Assembly (NCBI RefSeq): GCF_964340395.1
Contig: NC_135552.1
Span: 27,272,181 to 27,334,180, forward strand
Length of the DNA stretch: 62,000 nt
Origin: Glandiceps talaboti
Taxonomy: Eukaryota; Hemichordata; Enteropneusta; Spengelidae
Reading direction: 5' to 3'
Positions 1 through 28,416 of this stretch are shown one piece after another. The notes under the pieces are model-generated. The model made no database searches and was not told the DNA's origin. It saw nothing but the letters and a program-made list of their open reading frames with translations. The position numbers and the translations under genes were made by a program. Position 1 is the stretch's first letter. Each line of letters opens with the position of its first letter.

Positions 1-1005
1 AAAGGTAATTTAATTTGCCAATAATATTGTGATCTGCAAAATATGTTAGCTTGAACTTGTCAAATCGACTTGAACTTATTCATAATTGACATGGTTGCTA
101 TTTTTGTCAGACCTGCTTAGAGTTGAAGAGATGTGCAATGATAACCTAACCCAAACATATTGTTTACATGTATACTCGCCCGTACGCCAGCGCTGACCAC
201 CGCCTTGAGACACAAACATTTTTAGAAACCGTTCAACGTTCGATGATAAGCTTCTTTTTTTTTTTAAATGTATAAACTGACAATGCTTCTGTAACATAAC
301 AACGTGAACTGCTCTAATATATAGTCGGCACTTTCAAAAGCTGAATACATGTACTAATACTACCAAACCAGAGTGACTATAGAGTTTCAATTTGGCAGCA
401 CGAACGATGTTTTTGATGTCTCGCACATTTTGTTGGTACAAATGTACAAATTAGCCTAGTACATAAAACAAAATACAGACTGATAAGAAGCAAACATATC
501 AAATGATACATTTGATCAAATCAACATCACTGTCGGATGACATAAGGAAGATTCAAACAAAACTGTTTATTTGTGTTCACCATGAATGTAATATTTCATG
601 AGCATCAAAATCCACATAAGAAACCAGCACCCCATCTATAAAACGCCCACCACCACTCTCGTCAGAACCTTCCAGTTTAGTTATAGTCCCTGGTGGACCA
701 ATTTTGGAAGTGAAGACTACAAGGTACAAGGTACAACTTACAAGGTACAAATAAATGTGCGCTATCAGTGTCGGAATATTATTTGTGTAATTGCAAAAAT
801 ATGTTGTGTGAGACGTAAAAAAAACATCGTGCGACCTAATTGAAACTCCATAGTCACTTTGGTTTGTAGTAAGTACTTGGTTTACCTAATATGTATCCGT
901 GTGAACAAGTTTCCTGTACGGCAACCGAGGAGGCTCATATATGATATCACAAATCAATTTTGATTTTAAAAACGAAAAAAAAGGACGAAAAATAGGAGAA
1001 ACTTG

Positions 1006-1185
1006 AAAAAAAGTTTTATTTCACATCATTTGGCAGTTTAAAAAAAGTTTGTTTCATATCAATTTGCATTGCGTTTTGAATTTTTTTAAATGAAGAAAAA
1101 TAGAAAAATAATAAAATGAAAAAGTTTATTTCACTTCAATTGTCAGTTTAAAAAAAGAAAAAAGTTTGTTTCGTATCAATTTGCA
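1006..1185 (+). repeat. Degenerate direct duplication, about 65 bp, two copies
   Basis: Copies at about 1006-1068 and 1119-1185 share AAGTTTATTTCAC, GGCAGTTTAAAAAAAG-like and GTTTGTTTC.TATCAATTTGCA blocks, separated by A-rich sequence. Confidence 0.6.
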
Positions 1186-1313
1186 GCTTGCAAGTTATAG
1201 AAGCACAGTAATGTATTTTGAATTTGATAATAATACCAAGACAAATTTCTGGGCTATAGTTTAATTGATACATAAACAATAAGATTAGAACTCTTATAAA
1301 TCCTTCTGTAATA

Positions 1314-1351
1314 CACGCTAATATATGCTAATATATGCTAATATATGCTAA
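1314..1351 (+). repeat. 10-bp tandem repeat ATATATGCTA
   Basis: About 3.5 copies of CTAATATATG; each junction forms ATGCTAAT, an octamer-like word. Low complexity, function unknown. Confidence 0.7.
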
Positions 1352-1905
1352 TTATCTTACTTTGCATACATGAAATGGTAAATGTAAACTAATTATAAAA
1401 ATTATGTACATGAAATGGCAAATTATCCTTGTTATCTTAATTGGTATGCATGGATTTTCATGAAAATTCACAATCACTAATCCAAATAATTGGAGCAAAT
1501 GTTACTCCGCTCCATAGGCATAAAAATTGAAACATAAACATTTTAAGAGACGTGCAAAATATTCTTTCAAGCTTGTCAATAATACTAATTATTGTTCATG
1601 TATTCATACCATGCATTCATTGTTGTTTTAGTTTATCATTGTAAACACTTTTCCTACCATAAAAAACTTATTTTCTTGAGAAACATATTTGTCATATTCT
1701 GATAAAAATTAATATTGAAATGTACAGAAATATACGAATGCTTGAGAATATAGCACATTTAATTTTATATGAGTGTATCCCATTGATGAACATGTGAAAA
1801 ACAAATGATTTCATGTAGGAAGTCTCTTCAGCGTTGTTGGACTGAAATAGCATGCCTATAGCGAATCTAAGTTTGAGAAAATGATTTGAGAAATTCCTGA
1901 GAACT

Positions 1906-2005
<100 letters not shown>

Positions 2006-2256
2006 CGAACAGTTGGCTAGATATTGTTGTACCTCATGATCAGAAGCGTCCGTGTAACAAATTTTCTGCCATTAAAATAAATCCTTCCTAAATATCAAAA
2101 TATGCTAATTTATATAATTGATATGCATGCATATCAGGCCAAAGGTTACCGCACTTTGTTTAACCTAAACGCTGTATGTCTAAAGCAAATTTCACCGATA
2201 TAACATTAACTTTCCTCACGGGAAGCTAAAACTAATTTTTAAACCCTCACCCATCC

Positions 2257-2334
<78 letters not shown>

Positions 2335-2351
2335 GCACGCGCGCGCGCGCG

Positions 2352-2431
<80 letters not shown>
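2257..2431. repeat. Compound microsatellite (ACAG)n-(GC)n-(AC)n
   Basis: About 19 ACAG units run into a GCACGCGCGCGCG block (2335-2354), then about 38 AC units. The long open frames here (poly CV, poly CLSV) are repeat translations. Confidence 0.98.
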
Positions 2432-2434
<3 letters not shown>

Positions 2435-2829
2435 ATCCGATCCCAGGGCACCCAGAAATCGAAAATGTATCAAACAATAACACACAAAATAAGCAAACTT
2501 TTTCGTGCTTTTGTTCGAAATTTTGTATCGATTTTAAGTCGAAAGTAGATTTATTAATTCAATGATTGATTTATCACCCCGTAACATAAGCCTATCTTAA
2601 AGATATCGAAATAATAGGAATGACGTAATTTTATACCAAAAATATTATTTATGTTCATACTTACGTAGTATGAAAAATAGATTGATTGAATTAATGACCC
2701 AAACTAATACATTCCTGGGAATATCTTTCCACTATTCAAACGATGATTAGTGAATAATTCAAATCTATCAGGACAAATGGAAAGCTTTTTGATGCATTGT
2801 ATCTTCGGTTGTTTGGTGATCTGACGTGG
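2432..2829. other. Gene-free spacer
   Basis: Nothing recognised; AT-rich unique sequence between a microsatellite and a MITE-like element. Confidence 0.5.
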
Positions 2830-2837
2830 GTGGATAT

Positions 2838-3212
2838 CCCGGCGGTGGCAGTCCCTGGATGGGTGGGTACCCATGCTTATTAGCGAAATTTCAAATGTAC
2901 CCCTTGTCACGGAATATTTCAATGAAAAACACCCCTTTTTTTAGTGAACCTGGGAGAAAATCACTGAAAAAACATCCCCTTATTTCCGAAATCCGGAAGG
3001 TTTTACCTTCATGGACACGTACCTAATCCATACACTGCACGTACCAAGAGAGTAGAAAAAGGGCATCTCACCCCTATTCTCGGAGGGTGATCTGAAAAAG
3101 CGCCCTTTTGTACGATTCCACGGACCTAGATGGCCGACGAAAAACACCCTCTTTTCCGTGAAATTTGTAACAAGCATGCGTACCCTCTTCGTCTGGGACT
3201 GCCACCACCGGG
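2838..3212. mobile_element. MITE-like element with 18-bp terminal inverted repeats and 8-bp target duplication
   Basis: The left end CCCGGCGGTGGCAGTCCC (2838-2855) and the reverse complement of the right end CCCGGTGGTGGCAGTCCC (3195-3212) match 17/18. Weaker inverted similarity continues inward (GGGTAC.CATGCTT.TTA). Flanks GTGGATAT (2830-2837) and GTGGAAAT (3213-3220) look like an 8-bp target-site duplication with one mismatch, as hAT-type transposons make. The interior has repeated AAAAACACCCC/AAAGCGCCC motifs and no transposase frame, so it would be non-autonomous. Confidence 0.7.
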
Positions 3213-3679
3213 GTGGAAATCAGCAACGTTATGATATCCATCTAAATTACTTGATGAGACATTTCATTTTAATATTGCGGAACACTTTCTCTACAAAGCA
3301 AACGTTAACGGTTTTATGTGTGCATGTAGGCAATATACTGTTTTATGTCTGTAGCATGTAGCCAATATACTGATGTTACTTTAATATTATTACTTGTTGT
3401 AATGACCATCATTTTTTTATGTTTCAATAATCACCAAAAGCAGCGAAAATTAACGAGGAATGTTAGAGATTATGACCTATAGCTGAAGACTCTTAACTTA
3501 TTTACCGTAACCTAGCAACATACCATTTGCTTGTATTATACAACAAGGCGGAGTTAATGTTTTCGGTTTGGCGTTTGATTGACAGATGCTCTTGGCCATT
3601 TCAACACGGCATGAATATTTTGTTCGTCCTCATATCGGCAGATACATTCAAAGTGGTGAAAGTGGTTACAAAAACACCT
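3213..3679. other. Gene-free spacer
   Basis: Nothing recognised beyond short open frames; a short direct repeat (GGCAATATACTGTTTTATG / AGCCAATATACTGATG) lies at about 3328-3375. Confidence 0.5.
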
Positions 3680-3745
<66 letters not shown>

Positions 3746-3751
3746 AACAAC
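3680..3751. repeat. (CAA)n microsatellite
   Basis: About 22 CAA units with one interruption (AATAAC) near 3742-3747; poly-N and poly-V open frames are artefacts of it. Confidence 0.97.
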
Positions 3752-3768
3752 CAGATTTAAACTGAATG

Positions 3769-4107
3769 CCTCCCGTAAGGGAATCACTAATTATGCAAAT
3801 TACTCATTAAAGGTAAAAGTTGTATCAACAAAGTTCATAGGACAGGAGCGTATTATTATGGTTGGTATATGTACCATATTATAATTATATGAAATTTTTA
3901 AGATACAGCCTAGTTACCTAAAATCGTTAATTGTGCAAATTTTTAATTAAAACTGTAAGCTATATCAACAAATTTTATAGAACGTACCCGCTTTGTTATT
4001 ATGTACTAAATGATATTGAAATTCACGTATGCATTCTTCAGATACATCCTAATTACTGAAAATAACTGATTATGCAAATATTAATTATCCCGTACCCTTA
4101 CGGGAGG
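3769..4107. mobile_element. MITE-like element with perfect 13-bp terminal inverted repeats
   Basis: CCTCCCGTAAGGG at 3769-3781 is the exact reverse complement of CCCTTACGGGAGG at 4095-4107. The 339-bp interior is AT-rich and made of three degenerate direct repeats of about 140 bp, each opening with A.TTATGCAAAT or AATTGTGCAAAT and containing TATCAACAAA.TT.ATAG. No coding capacity; no clear target duplication seen. Confidence 0.65.
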
Positions 4108-4283
4108 TAAAAACAATGACAATTTAGTATTAGAACAGTTGTATAGATAAAACTTAAAGTGACGTCATATTTATGTATCTATGATGCAAAATACATGATC
4201 AGCAAAAGGTAAACTTACAGCCGTCATTATCTTTCAATGAAAGGCGAGATATTTATATTGTATGCAGAATATTATAAACCAGC

Positions 4284-4287
<4 letters not shown>

Positions 4288-4344
<57 letters not shown>

Positions 4345-4398
4345 TACGCTCTGCCACTGCGGTATAGAGCACTGTCTTAGCAGATTGATACTCACCGA

Positions 4399-4480
<82 letters not shown>

Positions 4481-4533
4481 CGCTCTGCCACTGCGGTATA
4501 GAGCACTGTCTTAGCAGATTGATACTCACCGAG

Positions 4534-4623
<90 letters not shown>
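4288..4623. repeat. Compound satellite: three (TA)n tracts around two copies of a 57-bp unique unit
   Basis: A unit beginning TTACGCTCTGCCACTGCGG and ending GATACTCACCGAGT occurs at 4344-4400 and 4478-4534, essentially identical. Each copy is embedded in long TA tracts. Unit and TA tract appear to have been duplicated together. Confidence 0.9.
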
Positions 4624-4630
<7 letters not shown>

Positions 4631-4794
4631 AGTATATTATAAGCAATACTTTTTATGAACATGTTCAGAATATTAATGTCAATTGAAGCTCGCGGGTGAA
4701 GATGAAGAATTTAATTCATATTTATATATATTCTACGCAACAAAATGTAGGGAGACTTAAAAGGGAAGATATGTAATGTTAGTCACTCTGTAAA

Positions 4795-5058
4795 ATACGA
4801 CGGTGGAGCCGCCCTCTCAGGAATTCAGCACTCATAGAGAACGTAAAGTACAACGGTGGAGCCGCCCTACCAGGAATTCAGCACTCATAGAGAATGTAAA
4901 GTACAACGGTGGAGCCGCCCTACCAGGAATTCAGCACCCATAGACTCGGAGAATGTAAAGTACAACGTTAGAGCCGCCCTACCAGGAATTCAGCACTCAT
5001 AGAGAATGTAAAGTACAACGTTGGAGCCGCCCTACCAGGATTCAGCACTCATAGAGAC
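4795..5058 (+). repeat. 53-bp minisatellite, five copies
   Basis: Copies align at 4801, 4854, 4907, 4966 and 5019 on the core GGAGCCGCCCTACCAGGA followed by TTCAGCACTCATAGAG. One copy is 59 bp through a CTCGGA insertion. The core is GC-rich against the AT-rich surroundings. Confidence 0.93.
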
Positions 5059-6220
5059 ATGGTTAAATGACGTCAATTATTATTATCATCATCATAATAT
5101 TACGCTTGGTGATATTTTTGTTGACAACAAGGATAAAGATTATATATTCAGTTTACTAGGCACTCTGACTAGAAAGTTGTTACCCGCATTTTACGACCTA
5201 CAAGTCTTGAGCAATGGTTTATTACCATAATCGACTTACTAAAGCGACTCTTGCAGGCGCCAGGGTTTTCCAGAAAATGATGAAACAGCACAGCTTTATG
5301 TGGAATTACAAAGCAGCCGCTAGCTGTGTCATTAAAACGGAGAGTTTAAAAACCTTTGAAAATGGACGAGTACGTTTTCACATAAACATGTAAAGTAAAA
5401 TACATGCGTGGGCTGATGTGAGATACGTGGAAGTCGTATACAACGCGTACATATAGAATCTCTGATGACGAAGCAGATTTTTATTTTTAAAAAGCGCATA
5501 GTATCTTTTAGCAGTAAATATGCATGTAAAATGTGAAAACGACAAATCTGGACATTTTGAATCATAAATGATAACTTCACTTCGGGAAATTTAGTGATGG
5601 AGTTAAAAACTGAGTCGTCAGTGTGATCTGTAAGCGTTCAATGTCGACTTCTCATCTGTCTCTGTTTTCCGTCTTCAGAGTTTAGTACATGTCTTGATTG
5701 CAAACGTACTTCGTAAAACATTAGTCTTTTTATGCAGTTTTAATTTCTATTCAAAAATTGTAGGAGCGGCCAAATAAAAACCAGGCCTGTGAAAATGATG
5801 TAGAATTTACAGATTCGAATCATAAGCGTAAAACAGGGGTCTTATACAGGGTTTTATTTCGATAATAACTTTTTCGGATCGCCATTGGTCGCCATTTAGC
5901 TAGCTAATTTTCCTCTCAAGTGATTTGTTTATGGTTGACCAATACATGTACATGAAAGGCATGCAGACAAACTGATATGTCCTACGATCTATGATTCTGT
6001 AATGTTTGTCATCTTACTAGCCTGGACATTTGTTTTGGCATTACTATCTCAAGCACACCTTGAGCTTCTTGATTTAGAACACCAAAACAAGTCTCTCGGC
6101 TACCCGTCTTATAAACCGACTGAAAACAGACACCAAAAGAATGCCAACCACTTAAAAGTTCACAAACATACTTCCACTCCACATCGACCATCACAAGAAC
6201 AAAACCTTCTATATAGTTCA
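5059..6220. other. Gene-free sequence
   Basis: An open frame of 69 codons runs out of the 53-bp minisatellite, but I recognise no domain in it and see no splice context. No other feature found. Confidence 0.5.
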
Positions 6221-9200
6221 AATTGAAATCTTTATTTTACAATTTAAAACTCAACTTTTGGAAAGAAGAGAACCAAATTACTGAATGGTACACTTATGAA
6301 GGTGTCCCAGAACATTTAATTACTGAATACTGAATGTTCCACAATGTATAAAGACAATGCCTAGTAGTGGCTATCTTTGTATCTTATACAGCCAGTGTTG
6401 TACTTCAACATCTACATTTGATTTATTTTGGCAAACTACTTTTATTGTGGCAGACTCAAACTGACATGACATACTCTGTAGAAATGGGCATAAAATCTAA
6501 ATAAACTTACAGACTCTTCCATCTCCCAAACTACTAGTATTGTTAAAAAAATCACCCAAAATGCCCCTCCCAACCATGAAAAATGCCACTGCATTTGCCT
6601 ATGTGATAATAAAATATTCTTGAGAATAAAATAGTAGTGCATAAAGTTGTCAAACTCAGAGATTATGCACAAAGAACGTCTGTGTGATCAGATGTATGCA
6701 ATTATTTGTTCCGGTTGTGCATGCCGGTAGCTTGGCTGTCAGTCAAATAGCGCCCTCTACGGTAGATTTTAATAAACTGCCGTTGATGACTAGCGTCACC
6801 TAGTGGCACAATACACAAAGTATAAAGGTCTTATTTCATAAGAGAGTTAGCTTTCTGACTTATAAATGGACATCACATTTAGTAAAATCTAATTTACTCT
6901 TGATAACAAATATTCGCCATCCATGTATCTGCAGCCTTTAAAAATGCATGCATATCATGTGCTTATCACAAAGGTGTTAATGGTACATCACACAGAAACT
7001 TGACAAATATCTCAATATAGGCAAACTAGCTCTCATGTTTATGGTATATTGGTGATTATGTTGACCCAGTTGAGAAGGGAGCTCCTATCCCAAATTAAAA
7101 AATAAATAAACCCTTGCACACAAAATTACTGTTATCCCTGTTTGGGAAAATAGAGAAAATACAAAGTGGTCTTAAAAAATAGTACACATGAAAAATTATC
7201 TTTCCTGCAAAATAAAACAAGACAAATTTTCTCAACAAAACTCTATATTTGCTACAAATCTACCCTGTACTGGCTTGCCCATGGCTTCACATATGCAAAC
7301 AGCAATCCTAGGCACAGACTGTCAGATATGCCATATTATGCTCCACCCTCACTACCCTGCTTGATGTGTGAGGGCGCCATACACAGCATACCTTACAGAC
7401 TATCCCCAGGTGATAAAGCTAACAAAATATTAACATAAAGTAGTACTCTAAAAAAAAAAGTCATTCTGCCTTGTGACACTTGCTATATAAAAGTAAAACA
7501 ACACACAAATAAAATATTTGTTAAAAAGTAAACATTTTGTTCAGAAATTAACACAATAGTAAGTTTTAGCAAAAAATGGCAGGCAACTATTTCAGACTAA
7601 GTTTTTTGTACTTTTGAGTTTGCTAAAACAAAATGCATCAAAATAAAACTGGATAAAACTAAAAACTCAGCAAATCTTAAACTCTGCATTTTTTTATGCA
7701 TTTGTATGTTTATATGATTAATTTGTAATTTGTAATGTAAAATTCATGAAAAATATAAAAGATGCTATACTGTTTATAGACTGGGTGAAACCATCATCTG
7801 ATGTGCTAGGGTGAAGGAGTGTCTCAGAGGTTATTCAGCTTTCCCTATTGATGCCTGGCCAACTTTTTTTCTTGTGTAAATTTGACATTTACATGTACTC
7901 TAATTGGATATCATAACTTTGTATGCTAGGAATGCAATGAAAATACAAGTGGGGTGGTGTTTGATGTCGCCAATATAACAATATCTTAGATGTGCCTCCA
8001 AGGTGCCGGCATACCTCTGCTTATTAAAAATGCAATGAAAATACATATCAGAGTTTCTTTCTAGTCAGTCAGAGGATCTTAGATGTGCCAAACTATATTA
8101 TAAATCAACAATTTCACATCACATCACTGGTGTTATTACGGATCTCTTCACTATTGAAATTGTTACCACAGATGTCTACATATTTAAATAAAGCCATCTA
8201 TTTACATCATTCCAGATTTACTGGAGTTCATAAGTCAAGGTCAAAGTTCATACACAACTTTGTACTCTGTGAGGATTACTTACCAGTTTAGGGTTGATAG
8301 CAACCAACAATAATGAGCGCCAAATTTGACAGATTTCCATGTTAAATATTTTGGCACTTGTGATAGTTTTACTACGGGTAGAAAATTCCTACCTCTAGAC
8401 ACTGATATTTGTACATACAAGTACTCATAACACTGGACCACAACACAATTTCAAAACTGAGAAAAAAGGACTGAAAGTTTGATATTTTTTTAGAATAGTT
8501 GGAAAACTTGTACAGATCAGAATTTAACATTACAATGTATTTCAGATAGAATTGGTTTTAGAGCATTTAAAGAATTCACACATGCAGTTTAGAAAGGGAC
8601 AATTTTGAAAATGATTCTTTACAGTAAGAAGTTTGAATCACAATCACACATCATATTAAGAATTATAATGCATCTCTGATTGAACACCACAGGTGATATT
8701 ATACAGGAATACACAGGTGCGGCCATAATGGTTTTCAATCTCAACAAAACTTGACAACACCAAACACAACAAGAAATACTTTATGGAACAGCTCTGAAAT
8801 GACAAAAATGCAGGTTGTAGTTGTTCAAGTAACAGCCCCCCCCCCCCATTAATTGGGTTGGCAGCAACTGTTCAAGTAATAGCCCCACTTGTCTAGTTGA
8901 CAATTCCAGTTCAAGTAAATAGCCCTCCATCCAATCTAGTTCCAAGCTTCTTTTCATGCAAGGTCCCATCCCCCTATTTGTTTGGTTGGTAGCTTCTATT
9001 CAAGTAATACTCCCAACCACATGTACACATGTACAATTAAATAGCCCCTCCCCCATGGTGCTCTTTTTAAATCTGGCTTATCTTGGTAATGAGTGCTGTA
9101 CCTATTAAAAGCATTACCACTTCCCATCACCACTAAATCAATTTAATGAAGCAATGACTGGGTTTCTTGGTAGGAATGATTGTGTCGACTCTTTCCAGGA

Positions 9201-9759
9201 CATGTATACATGTATGAAATGGTTGAGTGTATCAAAGCTTTACTATAAACAAGAAGTGCTCTTACGATGAAAGAGTAGCTTTGGATCAATTGGCACAATT
9301 TAAATTTTTTTGTGATGTCTTTCATAAAAACACATGAAATTCATAGTTAAAACCTGACATCATTGAGACCAGTAGAAAACTACTAGTGATGGGGGTTTAC
9401 AGAGCAAGGATCAGTGCCATCACAGTTCAAAGTTCATTACAAATAGTACCCCTAAGTTACTGACTTATAACACAGTGGCTGCTTTATGTAGCATGCCTAA
9501 GTTTCTCTTTAATTACAAAGTGGCAGCCTGTCTAAAACTTGACTAAACAAAATACTTCATCTGATTATTGTCAGGATAACTATCTAATTAGACAGCAATG
9601 CACACAAATTTGTAAATACTCAGTATATACAACGTTCGATGTTTACATGTAAATGAACATCAAATAGTTTTCTTTGCTTTCAGCCATTCAAATTTACAAT
9701 GAGCTTGCTGGCTATCTGTCAATGTACAGTTTTGCAATACAATTCAAAAACATTCATCC
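6221..9759 (-). other. TMEM198 downstream flank, probable 3'UTR, with candidate poly(A) signals
   Basis: No coding potential is recognised here. The nearest poly(A)-like hexamers on the minus strand are ATTAAA at 9508-9513 and again near 9139. The first canonical AATAAA words lie much further on (about 6440-6445, 6422-6427 and 6231-6236), so either a short or a 3.3-kb 3'UTR is possible. About 8815-9060 carries degenerate C-rich direct repeats around GTTCAAGTAATAGCCCC, including a poly-C run at 8827-8839. Confidence 0.4.
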
Positions 9760-26507
<16,748 letters not shown>

Positions 26508-26576
26508 AATTTTGTCTCCTTGTTTGATCCAAGCACAAATGGCTTGGATTGGTATCTATATTACATCGCTACATGC
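26508..26576 (-). promoter_or_regulatory. 5'UTR segment with two AUG-stop uORFs and a stem-loop
   Basis: Read on the minus strand, the segment begins GCATGTAGCGATGTAATA. It therefore holds ATG TAG (26574-26569) and ATG TAA (26566-26561), two uORFs with no coding codons. An 8-bp perfect inverted repeat, ATCCAAGC/GCTTGGAT (26527-26549, 7-nt loop), lies about 19 nt before the start codon. The main ATG context is AAAATTATGG. Such minimal uORFs are known to stall or restrain initiation; a regulatory role here is inference. Confidence 0.6.
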
Positions 26577-26612
26577 CTGTAGGGAAAACAAAAACAGAGA
26601 AAATGGTGGGGT

Positions 26613-26721
26613 TATGACACTGAATATATTCATACATTTGCAGACCATCTGTACTCTGTACGTGTTTATGACACTGAATATATTCATACATTTGTAGACC
26701 ATCTGTACTCTGTACATGTTT
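26613..26721. repeat. 54-bp direct duplication just upstream of the TMEM198 start exon
   Basis: Two near-identical copies of TTATGACACTGAATATATTC and the following CATACATTTG.AGACCATCTG; it lies in intron sequence immediately before the polypyrimidine tract of the 26576 acceptor. Confidence 0.92.
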
Positions 26722-27122
26722 ATGACCACTAAACACCATCCACGGAATCTATTCCATGCTTACACAATGACTTATTTCATGATCTGTCAGTATTTTAAAC
26801 TTAGCATGTGAAGTAGTTAACAATCTATCTCAGCTTGCCAGGTGTTTTATCCAGGCTCCAATCAACATACGTAATTAAACCTGCACTAGCTGTAAGTGAA
26901 GAATCATTTTATTCTAATTATTAAACAAAACAACAATATATTCAATGGAAATTATTAAAATACCAACAAACTAGACATTTTCAATGTCAGCTAGATGTCT
27001 GTTTTATCTATAAATAGTATAGTAAAGTTGAAATCATAATTCATGATATTTAGGTGCAGACTAAAAATTAGTTTGATTCATTGTACATATGCATGTATTA
27101 TGTGTATTGCTACAATGATACT
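26722..27122. other. Gene-free spacer upstream of TMEM198 start exon
   Basis: Nothing recognised. Confidence 0.5.
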
Positions 27123-27616
27123 ACAGGTGATAGAATACTGTGCAGAGTGTCAATATAATTACAGGTGATAGAATACTGTGCAGAGTGTCAATATAATTAC
27201 AGGTGATAGAATACTGTGCAGAGTGTCAATATAACTACAGGTGATAGAATACTGTGCAGAGTGTCAATATAATTACAGGTGATAGAATACTGTGCAGAGT
27301 GTCAATATAACTACAGGTGATAGAATACTGTGCAGAGTGTCAATATAATTACAGGTGATAGAATACTGTGCAGAGTGTCAATATAATTACAGGTGATAGA
27401 ATACTGTGCAGAGTGTCAATATAACTACAGGTGATAGAATACTGTGCAGAGTGTCAATATAATTACAGGTGATAGAATACTGTGCAGAGTGTCAATATAA
27501 TTACAGGTGATAGAATACTGTGCAGAGTGTCAATATAATTACAGGTGATAGAATACTGTGCAGAGTGTCAATATAATTACAGGTGATAGAATACTGTGCA
27601 GAGTGTCAATATACAA
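27123..27616. repeat. 38-bp minisatellite, thirteen copies
   Basis: Unit ACAGGTGATAGAATACTGTG then CAGAGTGTCAATATAATT. Copies are identical except at one site, AATT versus AACT, with AACT in copies 3, 5 and 8. Very high homogeneity suggests recent expansion or ongoing conversion. Confidence 0.98.
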
Positions 27617-28416
27617 TTCAGCCAATATATCTAATAAACCAGTTTTACAAAAATGTTCAATTGCAGTATGTGCAGCTCTAAGGTGTAGACATTTATGCAA
27701 ATTAGATGTTACCATAGTACCCAACTTTGTTCCCAAACCTTAGTAAAAGCACTCAGTGTCTGTCCATATTTCATAAACGTATGGCTTTACATACAATGCA
27801 AGTTGTCCTTTAAACACAGCACAGACAACCTTCAAATATTATAATATAAATATAATCCATATTCTCCCAAGGTCTTTTACACATCCTATGATTCTCCACC
27901 CCCCCCCCCCCACCCCCCCCAAACATCAGTGTTTCAATCCTCTTTCTCCCAACATGTACTCAGATATGTACAAACAAATACCCCTAGGGAGAAAGAAGAT
28001 TCATAATAATACCATTTTACTTGAAGAAATAAAAGCTGAATAAATCTAAAAGTGGACTTTTGTAGTAAATGAATGTAATGTAATATAAATAAATGAATCT
28101 AGTACAGTGAGTAGCCTACAGGCTATTTAATTACCAGTATATCCTTTACTTGAAATAGACAAACCACCTGCTGTGTATCATCATAACTGTGCTATTATTT
28201 TAAGTATACAATTCTCAACATATCTCACAAGGGTGGATAGATTCCCAGGAAATTGACATGGTGTACAAAATCAACATGACACAGAGTATTACATATAATT
28301 TATGTGACTAGAGAGTAAAGGTTAATCTATTACTTGACATTTAACAACCCTGGGAAACAATCACTTCTAAATACTACTACATCGTGTGTGTTTATTTATA
28401 ATATATACATGTCTCT
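27617..28416. other. Gene-free spacer with C-rich run and a short foldback element
   Basis: A C-rich run lies at 27898-27920; the foldback 27936-28001 is listed separately. Otherwise nothing recognised. Confidence 0.5.
27936..28001. mobile_element. Miniature foldback element (66 bp), family member A
   Basis: Perfect 15-bp ends apart from one mismatch: AATCCTCTTTCTCCC at the left and GGGAGAAAGAAGATT at the right. The interior contains AAATACCCCTA. A second copy in opposite orientation sits at 41771-41829. Too small to encode anything. Confidence 0.65.

Noticed and set aside
2216-2485. Cys/Val-rich open frames ([14 protein letters not shown])
   Set aside because: Translation of AC and ACAG microsatellites.
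4344-4400. tRNA-like fragment (GCTCTGCCACTGCGG)
   Set aside because: No proper A/B boxes or stem pairing; better described as a duplicated unit within TA repeats.
5021-5230. 69-codon open frame (ending FYDLQVLSNGLLP)
   Set aside because: It begins inside the 53-bp minisatellite and shows no recognised domain, splice site or codon bias.
26527-26549. Iron-responsive element in the TMEM198 5'UTR hairpin
   Set aside because: The loop lacks CAGUGN and the stem has no bulged C.
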